Assembly (NCBI RefSeq): GCF_025642135.1
Contig: NZ_CP106793.1
Location: 6,416,001-6,480,000, forward strand
DNA: 64,000 nt
From: Streptomyces cynarae
Lineage (GTDB): Bacteria; Actinomycetota; Actinomycetes; Streptomycetales; Streptomycetaceae
Direction: 5' to 3'
Below, piece after piece: positions 1 through 9,417 of the stretch. The notes beneath the pieces are model-generated. The model saw nothing but the letters and a program-made list of their open reading frames with translations, was not told the origin of the DNA and ran no database searches. The first letter of the stretch is position 1; each line of letters starts with the position of its first letter. The position numbers and the translations under genes were made by a program.

Positions 1-1857
<1,857 letters not shown>

Positions 1858-2073
1858 GGATCCGGACGGTCCCGGGCCGCCCCGCGGGAGGGTCGGCCGA
1901 GCGGGTCCGGGTGCGCCGGGCGGCGCGCTCGGACGCTCGGTCGTGACCCACTCGTAAGTGTTCCGTGAGCAACCGTTTCCCGCCATCGGACGTCAAGTTG
2001 AGAGAGAACAGACCTGTCTCCCGGCATCAGGATGACCGGCCATTCTGATGGCGTACAAAGTCCTACCGCCCGG

Positions 2074-2104
2074 TTGCCCCACCCTTTCGCACCCCTCCTA
2101 GACT
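2074..2104 (+). promoter_or_regulatory. Candidate promoter of the RodZ-like gene
   Basis: A -35-like TTGCCC (2074-2079) and a -10 TAGACT (2099-2104) are separated by 19 bp. Transcription would begin near 2111, leaving a leader of ~36 nt before the GTG at 2147. The rest of 1858-2146 holds no gene that I can see. Confidence 0.4.
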
Positions 2105-2146
2105 GAACTTCCAGCACAGGTGGCTACACGCTCGAAAGGCGCCCCC

Positions 2147-3016
2147 GTGTCCATCGGCAACTCCCCTGACGGCAACTCCCCTGAGGACGCTCGTCCGTTC
2201 GAAGACGGCCGTGACGACGCCTCCGCGTCGGATCGCCCCTCGATCGGCCGGGCCCTGCGACAGGCGCGGATCGCGGCCGGGCTGACCCTCGACGACGTCA
2301 GCAACGCCACCCGGGTCCGTGTCGCCATCGTGCACGCGATCGAAGAGGACAACTTCGCCCCCTGCGGCGGCGACGTCTACGCCCGCGGTCACATCCGCAC
2401 GCTCGCGCGCGCGGTGCACCTCGACCCGGCCCCGCTGCTGGATCAGTACGCCGCCGAGCACGGCGCACGGCCCGCCCCGACCCCGGCGGCCCCGCTCTTC
2501 GAGGCGGAGCGCATCCGGCCCGACCGGCGGGCGCCCAACTGGACCGCGGCCATGGTCGCCGCCATAGTCGTGGTGATCGGCTTCGTCGGGTTCACCCTGA
2601 TCAAGGGGACCGGCGGTTCGGACACCGTCGACACGCCGGTCGCCAAGGGCCCCGCGGCGACCACCAAGAAGCCCGCCTCGCCCACGCCCAAGAGCAGCAA
2701 GCCCACCGCACAGAAGCCCGAGCCGTCCGAGAGCGCCATCGCGGCCGCGCCCCGGGACAAGGTGACGGTCCAGGTGAGCGCCACCGACGGCCGCAGCTGG
2801 ATCTCCGCCAAGGACCACAACGGCCGCACCCTCTTCGACGGGCTGCTCGAGAAGGGCGACTCGCAGACCTTCCAGGACAAGGAGAAGATCGACCTCGTCC
2901 TCGGCGACGCGGGTGCCATCCAGCTCTACGTCAACGGCAAGAAGATCCAGGACGACTTCCGTCCCGGCCAGGTCGAGCGCCTGACCTACACCAAGGGCGA
3001 CCCCGTCACCGGCTGA
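2147..3016 (+). CDS. RodZ-like membrane-anchored HTH protein (HTH_25 + DUF4115)
   Basis: The order of domains is typical of RodZ-type proteins. An N-terminal Cro/XRE-like helix-turn-helix (roughly residues 25-90) precedes a single membrane segment ([19 protein letters not shown]). A Lys/Pro/Ser/Thr-rich linker and a C-terminal ~75-residue extracytoplasmic beta domain follow. RodZ links cell-wall machinery to the cytoskeleton in rods; in Streptomyces the role is less clear. I chose GTG 2147 because GAAAGG (2134-2139) sits 7 nt upstream. The in-frame GTG at 2120 has no ribosome binding site and lies only ~9 nt from the predicted transcript start. Confidence 0.85.
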   Translation: MSIGNSPDGNSPEDARPFEDGRDDASASDRPSIGRALRQARIAAGLTLDDVSNATRVRVAIVHAIEEDNFAPCGGDVYARGHIRTLARAVHLDPAPLLDQYAAEHGARPAPTPAAPLFEAERIRPDRRAPNWTAAMVAAIVVVIGFVGFTLIKGTGGSDTVDTPVAKGPAATTKKPASPTPKSSKPTAQKPEPSESAIAAAPRDKVTVQVSATDGRSWISAKDHNGRTLFDGLLEKGDSQTFQDKEKIDLVLGDAGAIQLYVNGKKIQDDFRPGQVERLTYTKGDPVTG

Positions 3017-3054
3017 CCGGGCGGCACCCAGCGGGACTCAAGGGGCACGGACAC

Positions 3055-3084
3055 ACGGGGTTGGCCAAGATCGGCCAACCCCGT
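3055..3084 (+). terminator. Hairpin terminator after the RodZ-like gene
   Basis: A perfect 12-bp stem (ACGGGGTTGGCC / GGCCAACCCCGT) with a 6-nt loop lies 38 nt downstream of the stop codon. There is no U-tract, which is common for Streptomyces terminators. It separates this gene from the rimO promoter. Confidence 0.75.
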
Positions 3085-3110
3085 CGACGTGGGCTGTCAG
3101 TGGGACGAAG

Positions 3111-3116
3111 TAGTCT
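3111..3116 (+). promoter_or_regulatory. -10 element of rimO, leaderless start likely
   Basis: TAGTCT fits the actinobacterial TAnnnT -10 consensus and ends 7 nt before the ATG at 3124. No Shine-Dalgarno sequence precedes the ATG. Both facts suggest that the transcript starts at or next to the initiation codon. Confidence 0.5.
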
Positions 3117-3123
3117 TGAGCCC

Positions 3124-4602
3124 ATGCCTGAACGCCGTACCGTCGCACTCGTCACCCTTGGCTGCGCCCGTAACGAGGTGGACTCGGAGGAGCTCGCAGG
3201 CCGTTTGGAGGCGGACGGCTGGCAGCTCGTGGAGGACGCCGAGGACGCGGACGTCGCAGTGGTGAACACATGCGGCTTCGTCGAGGCCGCCAAGAAGGAC
3301 TCCGTGGACGCCCTCCTGGAGGCGAACGACCTCAAGGGGCACGGCAGAACCCGGGCCGTGGTGGCGGTCGGCTGCATGGCCGAGCGGTACGGCAAGGAGC
3401 TGGCCGAGGCCCTCCCGGAGGCCGACGGCGTGCTCGGCTTCGACGACTACGCGGACATCTCCGACCGGCTCCAGACCATCCTGTCCGGCGGCATCCACGC
3501 CTCCCACACCCCGCGCGACCGCCGCAAGCTCCTGCCGATCAGCCCCGCGGAGCGGCAGTCGGCGGCCGACGTGGCCCTGCCCGGGCACGGTGCCCCGACG
3601 GACCTCCCGGAGGGCGTCGCCCCGGCCTCGGGCCCCCGGGCGCCGCTGCGCCGCCGGCTCGACGGCTCGCCCGTCGCCTCGGTCAAGCTCGCCTCCGGTT
3701 GTGACCGGCGCTGCTCCTTCTGCGCCATCCCCTCCTTCCGGGGCTCCTTCATCTCCCGCCGCCCGAGCGACGTGCTGAACGAGACCCGCTGGCTGGCCGA
3801 ACAGGGCGTGAAGGAGATCATGCTGGTCTCCGAGAACAACACCTCCTACGGCAAGGACCTGGGCGACATCCGCCTCCTGGAGTCCCTGCTGCCGGAGCTG
3901 GCCGAGGTGGACGGCATCGAGCGGGTCCGCGTCAGCTACCTCCAGCCCGCCGAGATGCGCCCGGGCCTCATCGACGTGCTCACCTCGACCCCGAAGGTCG
4001 CGCCCTACTTCGACCTGTCCTTCCAGCACTCCGCGCCCGGCGTGCTGCGCGCCATGCGGCGCTTCGGTGACACCGACCGCTTCCTGGACCTGCTCGACAC
4101 GATCCGCGGCAAGGCACCCGAGGCGGGCGTGCGCTCCAACTTCATCGTCGGCTTCCCCGGCGAGACCGAGGCCGACCTGGCCGAACTGGAGCGCTTCCTG
4201 AACGGCGCCCGGCTGGACGCGATCGGTGTCTTCGGCTACTCCGACGAGGAGGGCACGGAGGCCGCCACGTACGACAACAAGCTCGACGAGGACGTCGTCG
4301 CCGAGCGGCTGGCCCACATCTCCCGGCTCGCCGAGGAACTGGTGTCCCAGCGCGCCGAGGAGCGCGTCGGCGAGACCGTCCACGTGCTGGTGGAGTCGGT
4401 GGGCGAGGACGACGAGGTCGCCGCGTACGGCCGAGCCGCCCACCAGGCGCCCGAGACGGACGGCCAGGTGCTGTTCACGAGGGGCGAGGGCCTGAGCGTC
4501 GGTCGTATGGTCGAGGCGAAGGTGGTCGGTACGGAAGGTGTCGATCTGGTGGCCGAGCCCCTCGCGGGGGCGCTCGGGTGTCCTGAGGAGGCGGGCAGAT
4601 GA
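3124..4602 (+). CDS. rimO: Ribosomal protein S12 methylthiotransferase RimO
   Basis: Radical-SAM enzyme that methylthiolates the conserved Asp of ribosomal protein S12. The N-terminal cluster cysteines are C14 ([10 protein letters not shown]), C50 (NTCGFVE) and C84 (GCMAERYG). The radical-SAM CxxxCxxC is C193/C197/C200 (GCDRRCSFC), and a TRAM domain ends the protein. The LGCARN and NTCGF signatures separate it from MiaB, which is also present in this window. The linker between the N-terminal domain and the SAM core is long and Pro/Ala-rich (residues ~135-185). The ATG at 3124 is chosen over an upstream TTG (3061), which lies inside the terminator hairpin. The stop overlaps the pgsA start (ATGA). 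Confidence 0.95.
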   Translation: MPERRTVALVTLGCARNEVDSEELAGRLEADGWQLVEDAEDADVAVVNTCGFVEAAKKDSVDALLEANDLKGHGRTRAVVAVGCMAERYGKELAEALPEADGVLGFDDYADISDRLQTILSGGIHASHTPRDRRKLLPISPAERQSAADVALPGHGAPTDLPEGVAPASGPRAPLRRRLDGSPVASVKLASGCDRRCSFCAIPSFRGSFISRRPSDVLNETRWLAEQGVKEIMLVSENNTSYGKDLGDIRLLESLLPELAEVDGIERVRVSYLQPAEMRPGLIDVLTSTPKVAPYFDLSFQHSAPGVLRAMRRFGDTDRFLDLLDTIRGKAPEAGVRSNFIVGFPGETEADLAELERFLNGARLDAIGVFGYSDEEGTEAATYDNKLDEDVVAERLAHISRLAEELVSQRAEERVGETVHVLVESVGEDDEVAAYGRAAHQAPETDGQVLFTRGEGLSVGRMVEAKVVGTEGVDLVAEPLAGALGCPEEAGR

Positions 4603-5435
4603 CCGGAATCCCAGCCTCCGCGGCGGGTGGCTCCTCCGCTGCGCGCGGAGCGGCGTCCACGCCGGGCGCCTCGGGCGCTACCGGCAGGCCCGGGGCCAAG
4701 CCGGCCAAAGGGCAGGCCGGTGCCTCGGTCGCCAAGTCGGTCAGCCGCCCGGACGGCCCGGACGCACTCGGTGGTTCCGGCCCTGCCGACGGGCAGGAGG
4801 GCGCACGGCCGGCGCGGGGCGGCAAGCTGACGGCCGCCGCGGTCAACCAGGCCAGTGTCTGGAACGTCGCCAATCTCCTGACGATGCTCCGCCTGTTCCT
4901 CGTCCCGGGCTTCGTCGCCCTCATGCTGGCCGACGGCGGGTATGACCCGGCGTGGCGCTCGCTCGCCTGGGCGGCCTTCGCCATCGCCATGATCACCGAT
5001 TTGTTCGACGGCCACCTGGCCCGCACCTACAACCTGGTCACCGACTTCGGGAAGATCGCCGACCCCATCGCCGACAAGGCGATCATGGGTGCGGCGCTGA
5101 TCTGTCTGTCCTGGCTCGGCGATCTGCCGTGGTGGGTGACGGCCGTCATACTCGGTCGTGAGCTCGGTATCACCCTTCTGCGCTTCCTCGTCATCCGCTA
5201 CGGGGTGATCCCCGCGAGCCGGGGCGGCAAGCTGAAGACGCTGACGCAGGGTGTGGCGGTCGGCATGTACGTGCTGGCGCTCACGGGGTGGCTGGCGACC
5301 CTGAGGTTCTGGGTGATGGCCGTGGCCATCGTGCTGACCGTGGTCACCGGGCTCGACTATGTGAGACAGGCCATTGTGCTCCGCAGGCGCGGTATCGCCG
5401 AGCGCCGGGTCGCTGCCGAGGAGGCGGAACGGTGA
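4599..5435 (+). CDS. pgsA: CDP-diacylglycerol-glycerol-3-phosphate 3-phosphatidyltransferase PgsA
   Basis: Integral membrane enzyme that makes phosphatidylglycerol phosphate from CDP-diacylglycerol and glycerol-3-phosphate. The CDP-alcohol phosphotransferase signature D-x2-DG-x2-AR-x8-9-G-x3-D-x3-D is complete ([14 protein letters not shown], then [12 protein letters not shown]). About 85 residues of low-complexity Ala/Gly/Pro sequence precede the catalytic domain, which bacterial PgsA usually lacks. The start overlaps the rimO stop by 4 nt, and the stop overlaps the next GTG. Translation of rimO, pgsA and the CinA-like gene is therefore probably coupled. Confidence 0.93.
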   Translation: MTGIPASAAGGSSAARGAASTPGASGATGRPGAKPAKGQAGASVAKSVSRPDGPDALGGSGPADGQEGARPARGGKLTAAAVNQASVWNVANLLTMLRLFLVPGFVALMLADGGYDPAWRSLAWAAFAIAMITDLFDGHLARTYNLVTDFGKIADPIADKAIMGAALICLSWLGDLPWWVTAVILGRELGITLLRFLVIRYGVIPASRGGKLKTLTQGVAVGMYVLALTGWLATLRFWVMAVAIVLTVVTGLDYVRQAIVLRRRGIAERRVAAEEAER

Positions 5436-5977
5436 ATTCCGTGGCCGCCGAGCTGCTGCGACTACTCACGGTGAGAGGCGAGACCCTCGCCGTCGCCGAG
5501 TCGCTGACCGGTGGCCTGGTGGCTGCGGAGCTGACGGCGGTGCCCGGGGCCTCCGTGGTCTTCCGCGGCTCCGTGACCGCCTACGCCACCGATCTCAAGC
5601 GGGACCTGCTCGGTGTGGACGGTACCCTGTTGGATACCCGCGGTGCGGTGGACCCGCAGGTCGCGGAACAGATGGCGGCCGGCGTGCGCAAGGCGCTCGG
5701 CGCCGACTGGGGACTCGCCACGACCGGAGTGGCCGGCCCCGACCCACAGGACGGACAGCCCGTCGGCACGGTGTTCGTGGCCGTCGCCGGGCCCTTCGAA
5801 GAGGTTTCCGACGAACTTGGTGGCGAGAAAGTGGCCTCCCTGCGGTTGAACGGCGACCGGGCGGAAATCCGTATGGAGAGTGTACGGAGCGTGCTCGCAC
5901 TGCTCCTGGAGCAGCTTGCGGGCGAACAGACCGGGAATGAGCGGGCACAGGATACGGAACAGAACGGGGGGACTTGA
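5432..5977 (+). CDS. CinA C-terminal domain protein (nicotinamide-nucleotide amidase, PncC-like)
   Basis: A 181-residue stand-alone CinA C-terminal domain. These proteins deamidate nicotinamide mononucleotide to nicotinate mononucleotide in pyridine-nucleotide salvage. Visible signatures are ETLAVAESLTGGLVA with the nucleophile Ser, the GSVTAYATDLK segment, and WGLATTGVAGPDPQDGQ. The start is GTG 5432 in GTGA overlap with pgsA, with GAGGCGG just upstream. The adjacent clgR follows after 109 nt. The neighbourhood pgsA-cinA-clgR is conserved across actinobacteria. Confidence 0.9.
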   Translation: MNSVAAELLRLLTVRGETLAVAESLTGGLVAAELTAVPGASVVFRGSVTAYATDLKRDLLGVDGTLLDTRGAVDPQVAEQMAAGVRKALGADWGLATTGVAGPDPQDGQPVGTVFVAVAGPFEEVSDELGGEKVASLRLNGDRAEIRMESVRSVLALLLEQLAGEQTGNERAQDTEQNGGT

Positions 5978-6086
5978 TGTTTGCAGCTTTCAGTGAACAC
6001 AACAGCGCTCCCCGCACGGCCGCGGCGCAAGGCGGTACGGTGGGGCGAGAAGGATGCGGCTACGCGGTCCGAGGAGGGAGCCACCG

Positions 6087-6464
6087 ATGATTCTGCTCCG
6101 TCGCCTGCTGGGTGACGTGCTGCGTCGGCAGCGCCAGCGCCAGGGCCGTACTCTGCGCGAAGTCTCCTCGACCGCCCGAGTCTCGCTCGGCTATCTCTCC
6201 GAGGTGGAGCGGGGGCAGAAGGAGGCGTCCTCCGAGCTGCTCTCCGCGATCTGCGACGCGCTGGACGTACGGATGTCCGAGCTCATGCGGGAAGTGAGCG
6301 ACGAGCTCGCGCTCGCCGAGCTGGCACAGTCGGCGGCGGCCACCGAGCCGGTGCCCGCACCGGTGCGTCGCCCGATGCTCAACTCCGTGTCCGTGACCGG
6401 TGTCCCACCGGAACGGGTCACGATCAAGGCCCCCGCCGAGGCAGTGGACGTGGTGGCCGCCTGA
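6087..6464 (+). CDS. clgR: XRE-family transcriptional regulator ClgR
   Basis: A 125-residue protein with an N-terminal helix-turn-helix (residues ~10-70: [20 protein letters not shown]). In Streptomyces and corynebacteria, ClgR in this position activates clp protease and lon genes. The C-terminus is VVAA. Work on S. lividans ClgR linked terminal alanines to ClpP-dependent turnover, so the regulator is probably destroyed by the protease it induces. I chose ATG 6087 with GAGGAGGG immediately upstream; an in-frame ATG at 6054 has no good site. The strong hairpin downstream isolates it from the dps-like gene. Confidence 0.9.
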   Translation: MILLRRLLGDVLRRQRQRQGRTLREVSSTARVSLGYLSEVERGQKEASSELLSAICDALDVRMSELMREVSDELALAELAQSAAATEPVPAPVRRPMLNSVSVTGVPPERVTIKAPAEAVDVVAA

Positions 6465-6501
6465 TCCTCACGCGCGGGAGCGGGTGAGGCGGCAAGCTGT
6501 A

Positions 6502-6560
6502 CGAGAGCCCCGGCCGGGGCTTCTCCGGGGAGACCTGGAGGGGCACGGCCGGGGCTCTCG
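6502..6560 (+). terminator. Strong hairpin terminator after clgR
   Basis: A perfect 14-bp inverted repeat (CGAGAGCCCCGGCC / GGCCGGGGCTCTCG) flanks a 31-nt loop that can form a smaller internal hairpin. It lies ~38 nt after the clgR stop. Confidence 0.8.
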
Positions 6561-6664
6561 CGTGCTCCGGGCGCCGGCGTGACTCCCGTTTGCCGGGTTC
6601 GGGCGGGGCCGTCATGGTGGAGGGGCGGGGGCTCGGGGTCGTACGAACGCTCGAGAGGATGCCG

Positions 6665-7135
6665 ATGTACGTCGTGAAGAGCCCGCTGCCCGACACGGAT
6701 CTGAAGACCGTCTCCGGGGCGCTGCAGGGTGCGCTGGTCGACCTGCTGGACCTCTCCCTCGTGGCGAAGCAGATCCACTGGAACATCATCGGGCCGCGCT
6801 TCCGTTCCATCCACCTCCAGCTCGACGAGGTCGTCGACACCGCACGGCGGCACTCCGACACGGTGGCCGAACGGGCCTCCGCGCTCGGCGTCCCGCCGGA
6901 CGGGCGCGCCGCGACGGTCGCTGAGAGCAGCGGCATCGGCTCCGTGCCCCGGGGCTGGGTCAAGGACACGGACGCGGTGGGGACCCTCGTGTCCGCCCTC
7001 GGCGCGGTCATCACGCGGATGCGGGAACGGGTGCAGACGACCGCCGACGCCGACCCGGTGAGCCAGGACATCTTCATCACCGTCACCGCGGAGCTGGAGA
7101 AACACCACTGGATGTTCCAGGCGGAGAACGCGTGA
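6665..7135 (+). CDS. Dps-family ferritin-like DNA-binding protein
   Basis: A 156-residue four-helix ferritin-like protein. Dps dodecamers store iron, detoxify peroxide and compact DNA. The ferroxidase-site signature is visible: LSLVAKQIHWNIIGPRFRSI followed by HLQLDEVVD, with the conserved His, Asp and Glu. The C-terminus ends in EKHHWMFQAEN. No lysine-rich N-terminal tail is present, so DNA binding by a tail is not evident. ATG 6665 is preferred over ATG 6659 because GAGAGG (6653-6658) touches 6659 but lies 6 nt from 6665. Confidence 0.9.
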   Translation: MYVVKSPLPDTDLKTVSGALQGALVDLLDLSLVAKQIHWNIIGPRFRSIHLQLDEVVDTARRHSDTVAERASALGVPPDGRAATVAESSGIGSVPRGWVKDTDAVGTLVSALGAVITRMRERVQTTADADPVSQDIFITVTAELEKHHWMFQAENA

Positions 7136-7304
7136 GCGCACAGCGGCCCGGGGCGGCCCGGTCGGGGTGTGCGCGGGGTGCGCCGCGTGCGCCAGATGCC
7201 GGGGGCATGCGCTGGGTCCGGTGCGCCTGTGTGCCGCTGGTGCGCCCTCCCTGGCGGTGATGGCCCGGTCTAGGGTCTGGTTCCTCGGGTTGGAGGTGAC
7301 GGCC

Positions 7305-7568
7305 ATGGCGGGGCGCACGGCGCGCTGGGGGGTTGCGCTGGCGCTGGGTGCGCTGTGGTGGTGGGGGGTGCTCCGACTCGTGCTGGCACCCGACGCAGGG
7401 GTGCTGGAAGGTGCGGTCGCCATCGGGGGATGGGGACTGAGTCTGCTGCCGGTGCACTGTGTGCCGAAGGCTCGGGCCGTGGGGGCGGCCGGGTCGGATC
7501 AGTGGGCTCGGGCCTGGCGGCGGTGGCAGGCCGTGAGGGGGCGCGGGAGGGGCGCGCAACCAGGGTGA
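7305..7568 (+). CDS. Small membrane protein of unknown function
   Basis: An 87-residue protein with two hydrophobic stretches (WGVALALGALWWWGVLRLVL and the GAVAIGGWGLSLLPVH region) and a basic, Arg-rich tail. GGAGG lies 8 nt before ATG 7305, and a TAGGGT -10-like box lies ~30 nt upstream of that. I do not recognise a family. The gene is convergent with the SDR gene, and no clear terminator separates them. Confidence 0.6.
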   Translation: MAGRTARWGVALALGALWWWGVLRLVLAPDAGVLEGAVAIGGWGLSLLPVHCVPKARAVGAAGSDQWARAWRRWQAVRGRGRGAQPG

Positions 7569-7725
7569 GGGGGCGGGACGCAGGGGGAGCGTGCGGGGCC
7601 GGTACGACGGCGTCCGGGGTGTTCAGGGGACCCCTGGAGGACGTGCCGTGACCGGCCCGGCCGCGCCCGCCCCCGGGCCCTGTCGGTGTGGCCGCCACCT
7701 GTCGCTGCGGCTGGTGCCGTAGCTG

Positions 7726-8487
7726 TCACCAGGGCATGGCCACGCCGCCGTTCGGGCGGAGGATCTGCCCTGTGACGAAGGACGAGGCGTCGCAGGCCAG
7801 GTACAGCACAGCGTGCGCGACGTCCTGCGGTTCGCCGGTCCGGCCGAGCGGTGACATTCGCGCCATGAACGCCTCCGTGCGCTCCTGCTCCTCCCCGTGC
7901 CGGTCGGTCATCGGCGTACGGGTCCAGCCCGGCGCCACGGCGTTGACCCGTATGCCGTACGGCCCGACCTCGGTCGCCAGGGTCTTCGTCAGCTGCACCA
8001 CGGCCGCCTTCGCCGCGCCGTAGCAGAGCAGCCCCGGACCGCCGGTGTCGACGGCGCTCGACGCCATCGTGACGATGCTGCCGCGGGTCCCGTCCTCGAT
8101 CATCCGGAGCGTCGCCTCCTGGCAGGCGTACAGGACCCCCTTGAAGTTGACGGCCAGTACCCGGTCCAGGTCCTCGTCCCGTGTCTGGAGGACGGGGCTG
8201 CTGTGCATGATCCCGGCGACGGCCGCCATCGCGTCGAGGCGCTCGCAGGACGCGACGGCCTGCTCGAGCCGGGCCCGGTCGGTCACGTCGAGGTGGTGGG
8301 TGTGTGCCGTGCCGCCCCGGTCTGCGATCAGGGCCGCCGTCTCGTGCAGCCCAGGCGCATCGCGGTCGGCGCAGTGCACGGTCGCGCCTGCCTCGGCGAG
8401 CAGCACGGCCGAGGCCCGGCCGATGCCGCTCGCGGCGCCGGTGACGAAGACGGTGCGGTCGCTGAGGTCGTACGCCGTCACGGGCAT
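7726..8487 (-). CDS. SDR-family NAD(P)-dependent oxidoreductase
   Basis: A 253-residue classical short-chain dehydrogenase. The cofactor-binding TGAASGIGRA lies near residue 16, the acidic residue after beta-2 (CADRDA) suggests NAD(H), and the NFKGVLYACQ region is in place. The catalytic Ser (TMASSAVDTGG) is followed by the Tyr/Lys pair in CYGAAKAAV. The C-terminal VTGQILRPNGG closes the fold. The substrate is unknown. The gene is transcribed towards the small membrane protein, 63 nt downstream of the Nei-like gene on the same strand. Confidence 0.88.
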   Translation of the reverse strand: MPVTAYDLSDRTVFVTGAASGIGRASAVLLAEAGATVHCADRDAPGLHETAALIADRGGTAHTHHLDVTDRARLEQAVASCERLDAMAAVAGIMHSSPVLQTRDEDLDRVLAVNFKGVLYACQEATLRMIEDGTRGSIVTMASSAVDTGGPGLLCYGAAKAAVVQLTKTLATEVGPYGIRVNAVAPGWTRTPMTDRHGEEQERTEAFMARMSPLGRTGEPQDVAHAVLYLACDASSFVTGQILRPNGGVAMPW

Positions 8488-8550
8488 GACAGCGACGCTA
8501 CGAGCGTACCTGACGGCCCGTCAATTGGCCCGCGCCCATTGGTCGGTTCG

Positions 8551-9393
8551 TCAATTGGCTGAGGGCGGGCGGCTGTGGCGGTGGTCCGCCACGCCCGGGG
8601 CGGGAGCCGGTCCCCACTGGCAGGCCGGGCACCAGTAGGTGGGCCGCTCCCGTGAGCCGTCGCCCTGCTCCGCCACCTGGACCGGGGTGCCGCAGCGCAG
8701 GCAGGGGCGGGGCGCGCGACCGTAGACGAAGAGGTTCTGTTCGCGCCGCCCGGTGGTGTTGCGGGCGGGGCGGTCGCGGTTCGCCTCCAGCAGCTTCTTG
8801 GCGAGGGTGGGCAGCTGGGCGGCGTGCTCGGCCGGGAGCTCGCCGACGGGAAGCCACGGAGTCACCCGGAGCAGGAAGCACAGCTCGCTCTTGTAGACAT
8901 TGCCGATGCCGGCCAGGTTGCGCTGGTCGAGCAGGGCCTCGCCGAGGGGGCGGGCGGGGTCGCGCAACAGGTTCTCCAGGGCCGTACCGGGGTCCCAGTC
9001 GGGGCCGAGGAGGTCCGGGCCGAGGTGCCCCACGGCGCGGTGCTCGTCGGCGGTGCGCAGCAGTTCCAGGACGGGCAGGCGGTAGCCGACCGCCGTGCGG
9101 TCGACGGTGCCGAGGATCGCCCGGATCTGGTGGGCGGGACCGCCGCTCCAGCGCTGCCCCGCCGCGAACACCTTCCACGCCCCGTCCATCATCAGATGCG
9201 AGTGCAGCGTGAGCCCGCCCTCGATACGGGTCAGCAGGTGCTTGCCGCGCGGGGTGACGTCCAGGACGGTACGGCCGGTGAGATCGGCCGTCGCGTACCT
9301 GGGCACCCGGAGGTCGGAACGCGTCAGCACCTTCCCCGCGAGCGCGCCGTGCAGACGCTTCGCGGCCTGGTGGACGGTGTCACCTTCGGGCAT
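8551..9393 (-). CDS. Fpg/Nei family DNA glycosylase (Nei2-like)
   Basis: Bifunctional DNA glycosylase/AP-lyase for oxidised bases. The N-terminus MPEGDTV supplies the catalytic Pro2 and Glu3. The H2TH region (LLDQRNLAGIGNVYKSE) and a C-terminal zinc finger (CLRCGTPV then YWCPAC) are intact. The 280-residue length is usual. It begins 24 nt after the stop of the lhr-type helicase on the same strand. An lhr-nei pair is also seen in mycobacteria and implies a shared repair role. Confidence 0.92.
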   Translation of the reverse strand: MPEGDTVHQAAKRLHGALAGKVLTRSDLRVPRYATADLTGRTVLDVTPRGKHLLTRIEGGLTLHSHLMMDGAWKVFAAGQRWSGGPAHQIRAILGTVDRTAVGYRLPVLELLRTADEHRAVGHLGPDLLGPDWDPGTALENLLRDPARPLGEALLDQRNLAGIGNVYKSELCFLLRVTPWLPVGELPAEHAAQLPTLAKKLLEANRDRPARNTTGRREQNLFVYGRAPRPCLRCGTPVQVAEQGDGSRERPTYWCPACQWGPAPAPGVADHRHSRPPSAN

Positions 9394-9417
9394 GGGTCAA
9401 GGGTGGCACGTCGGGGC

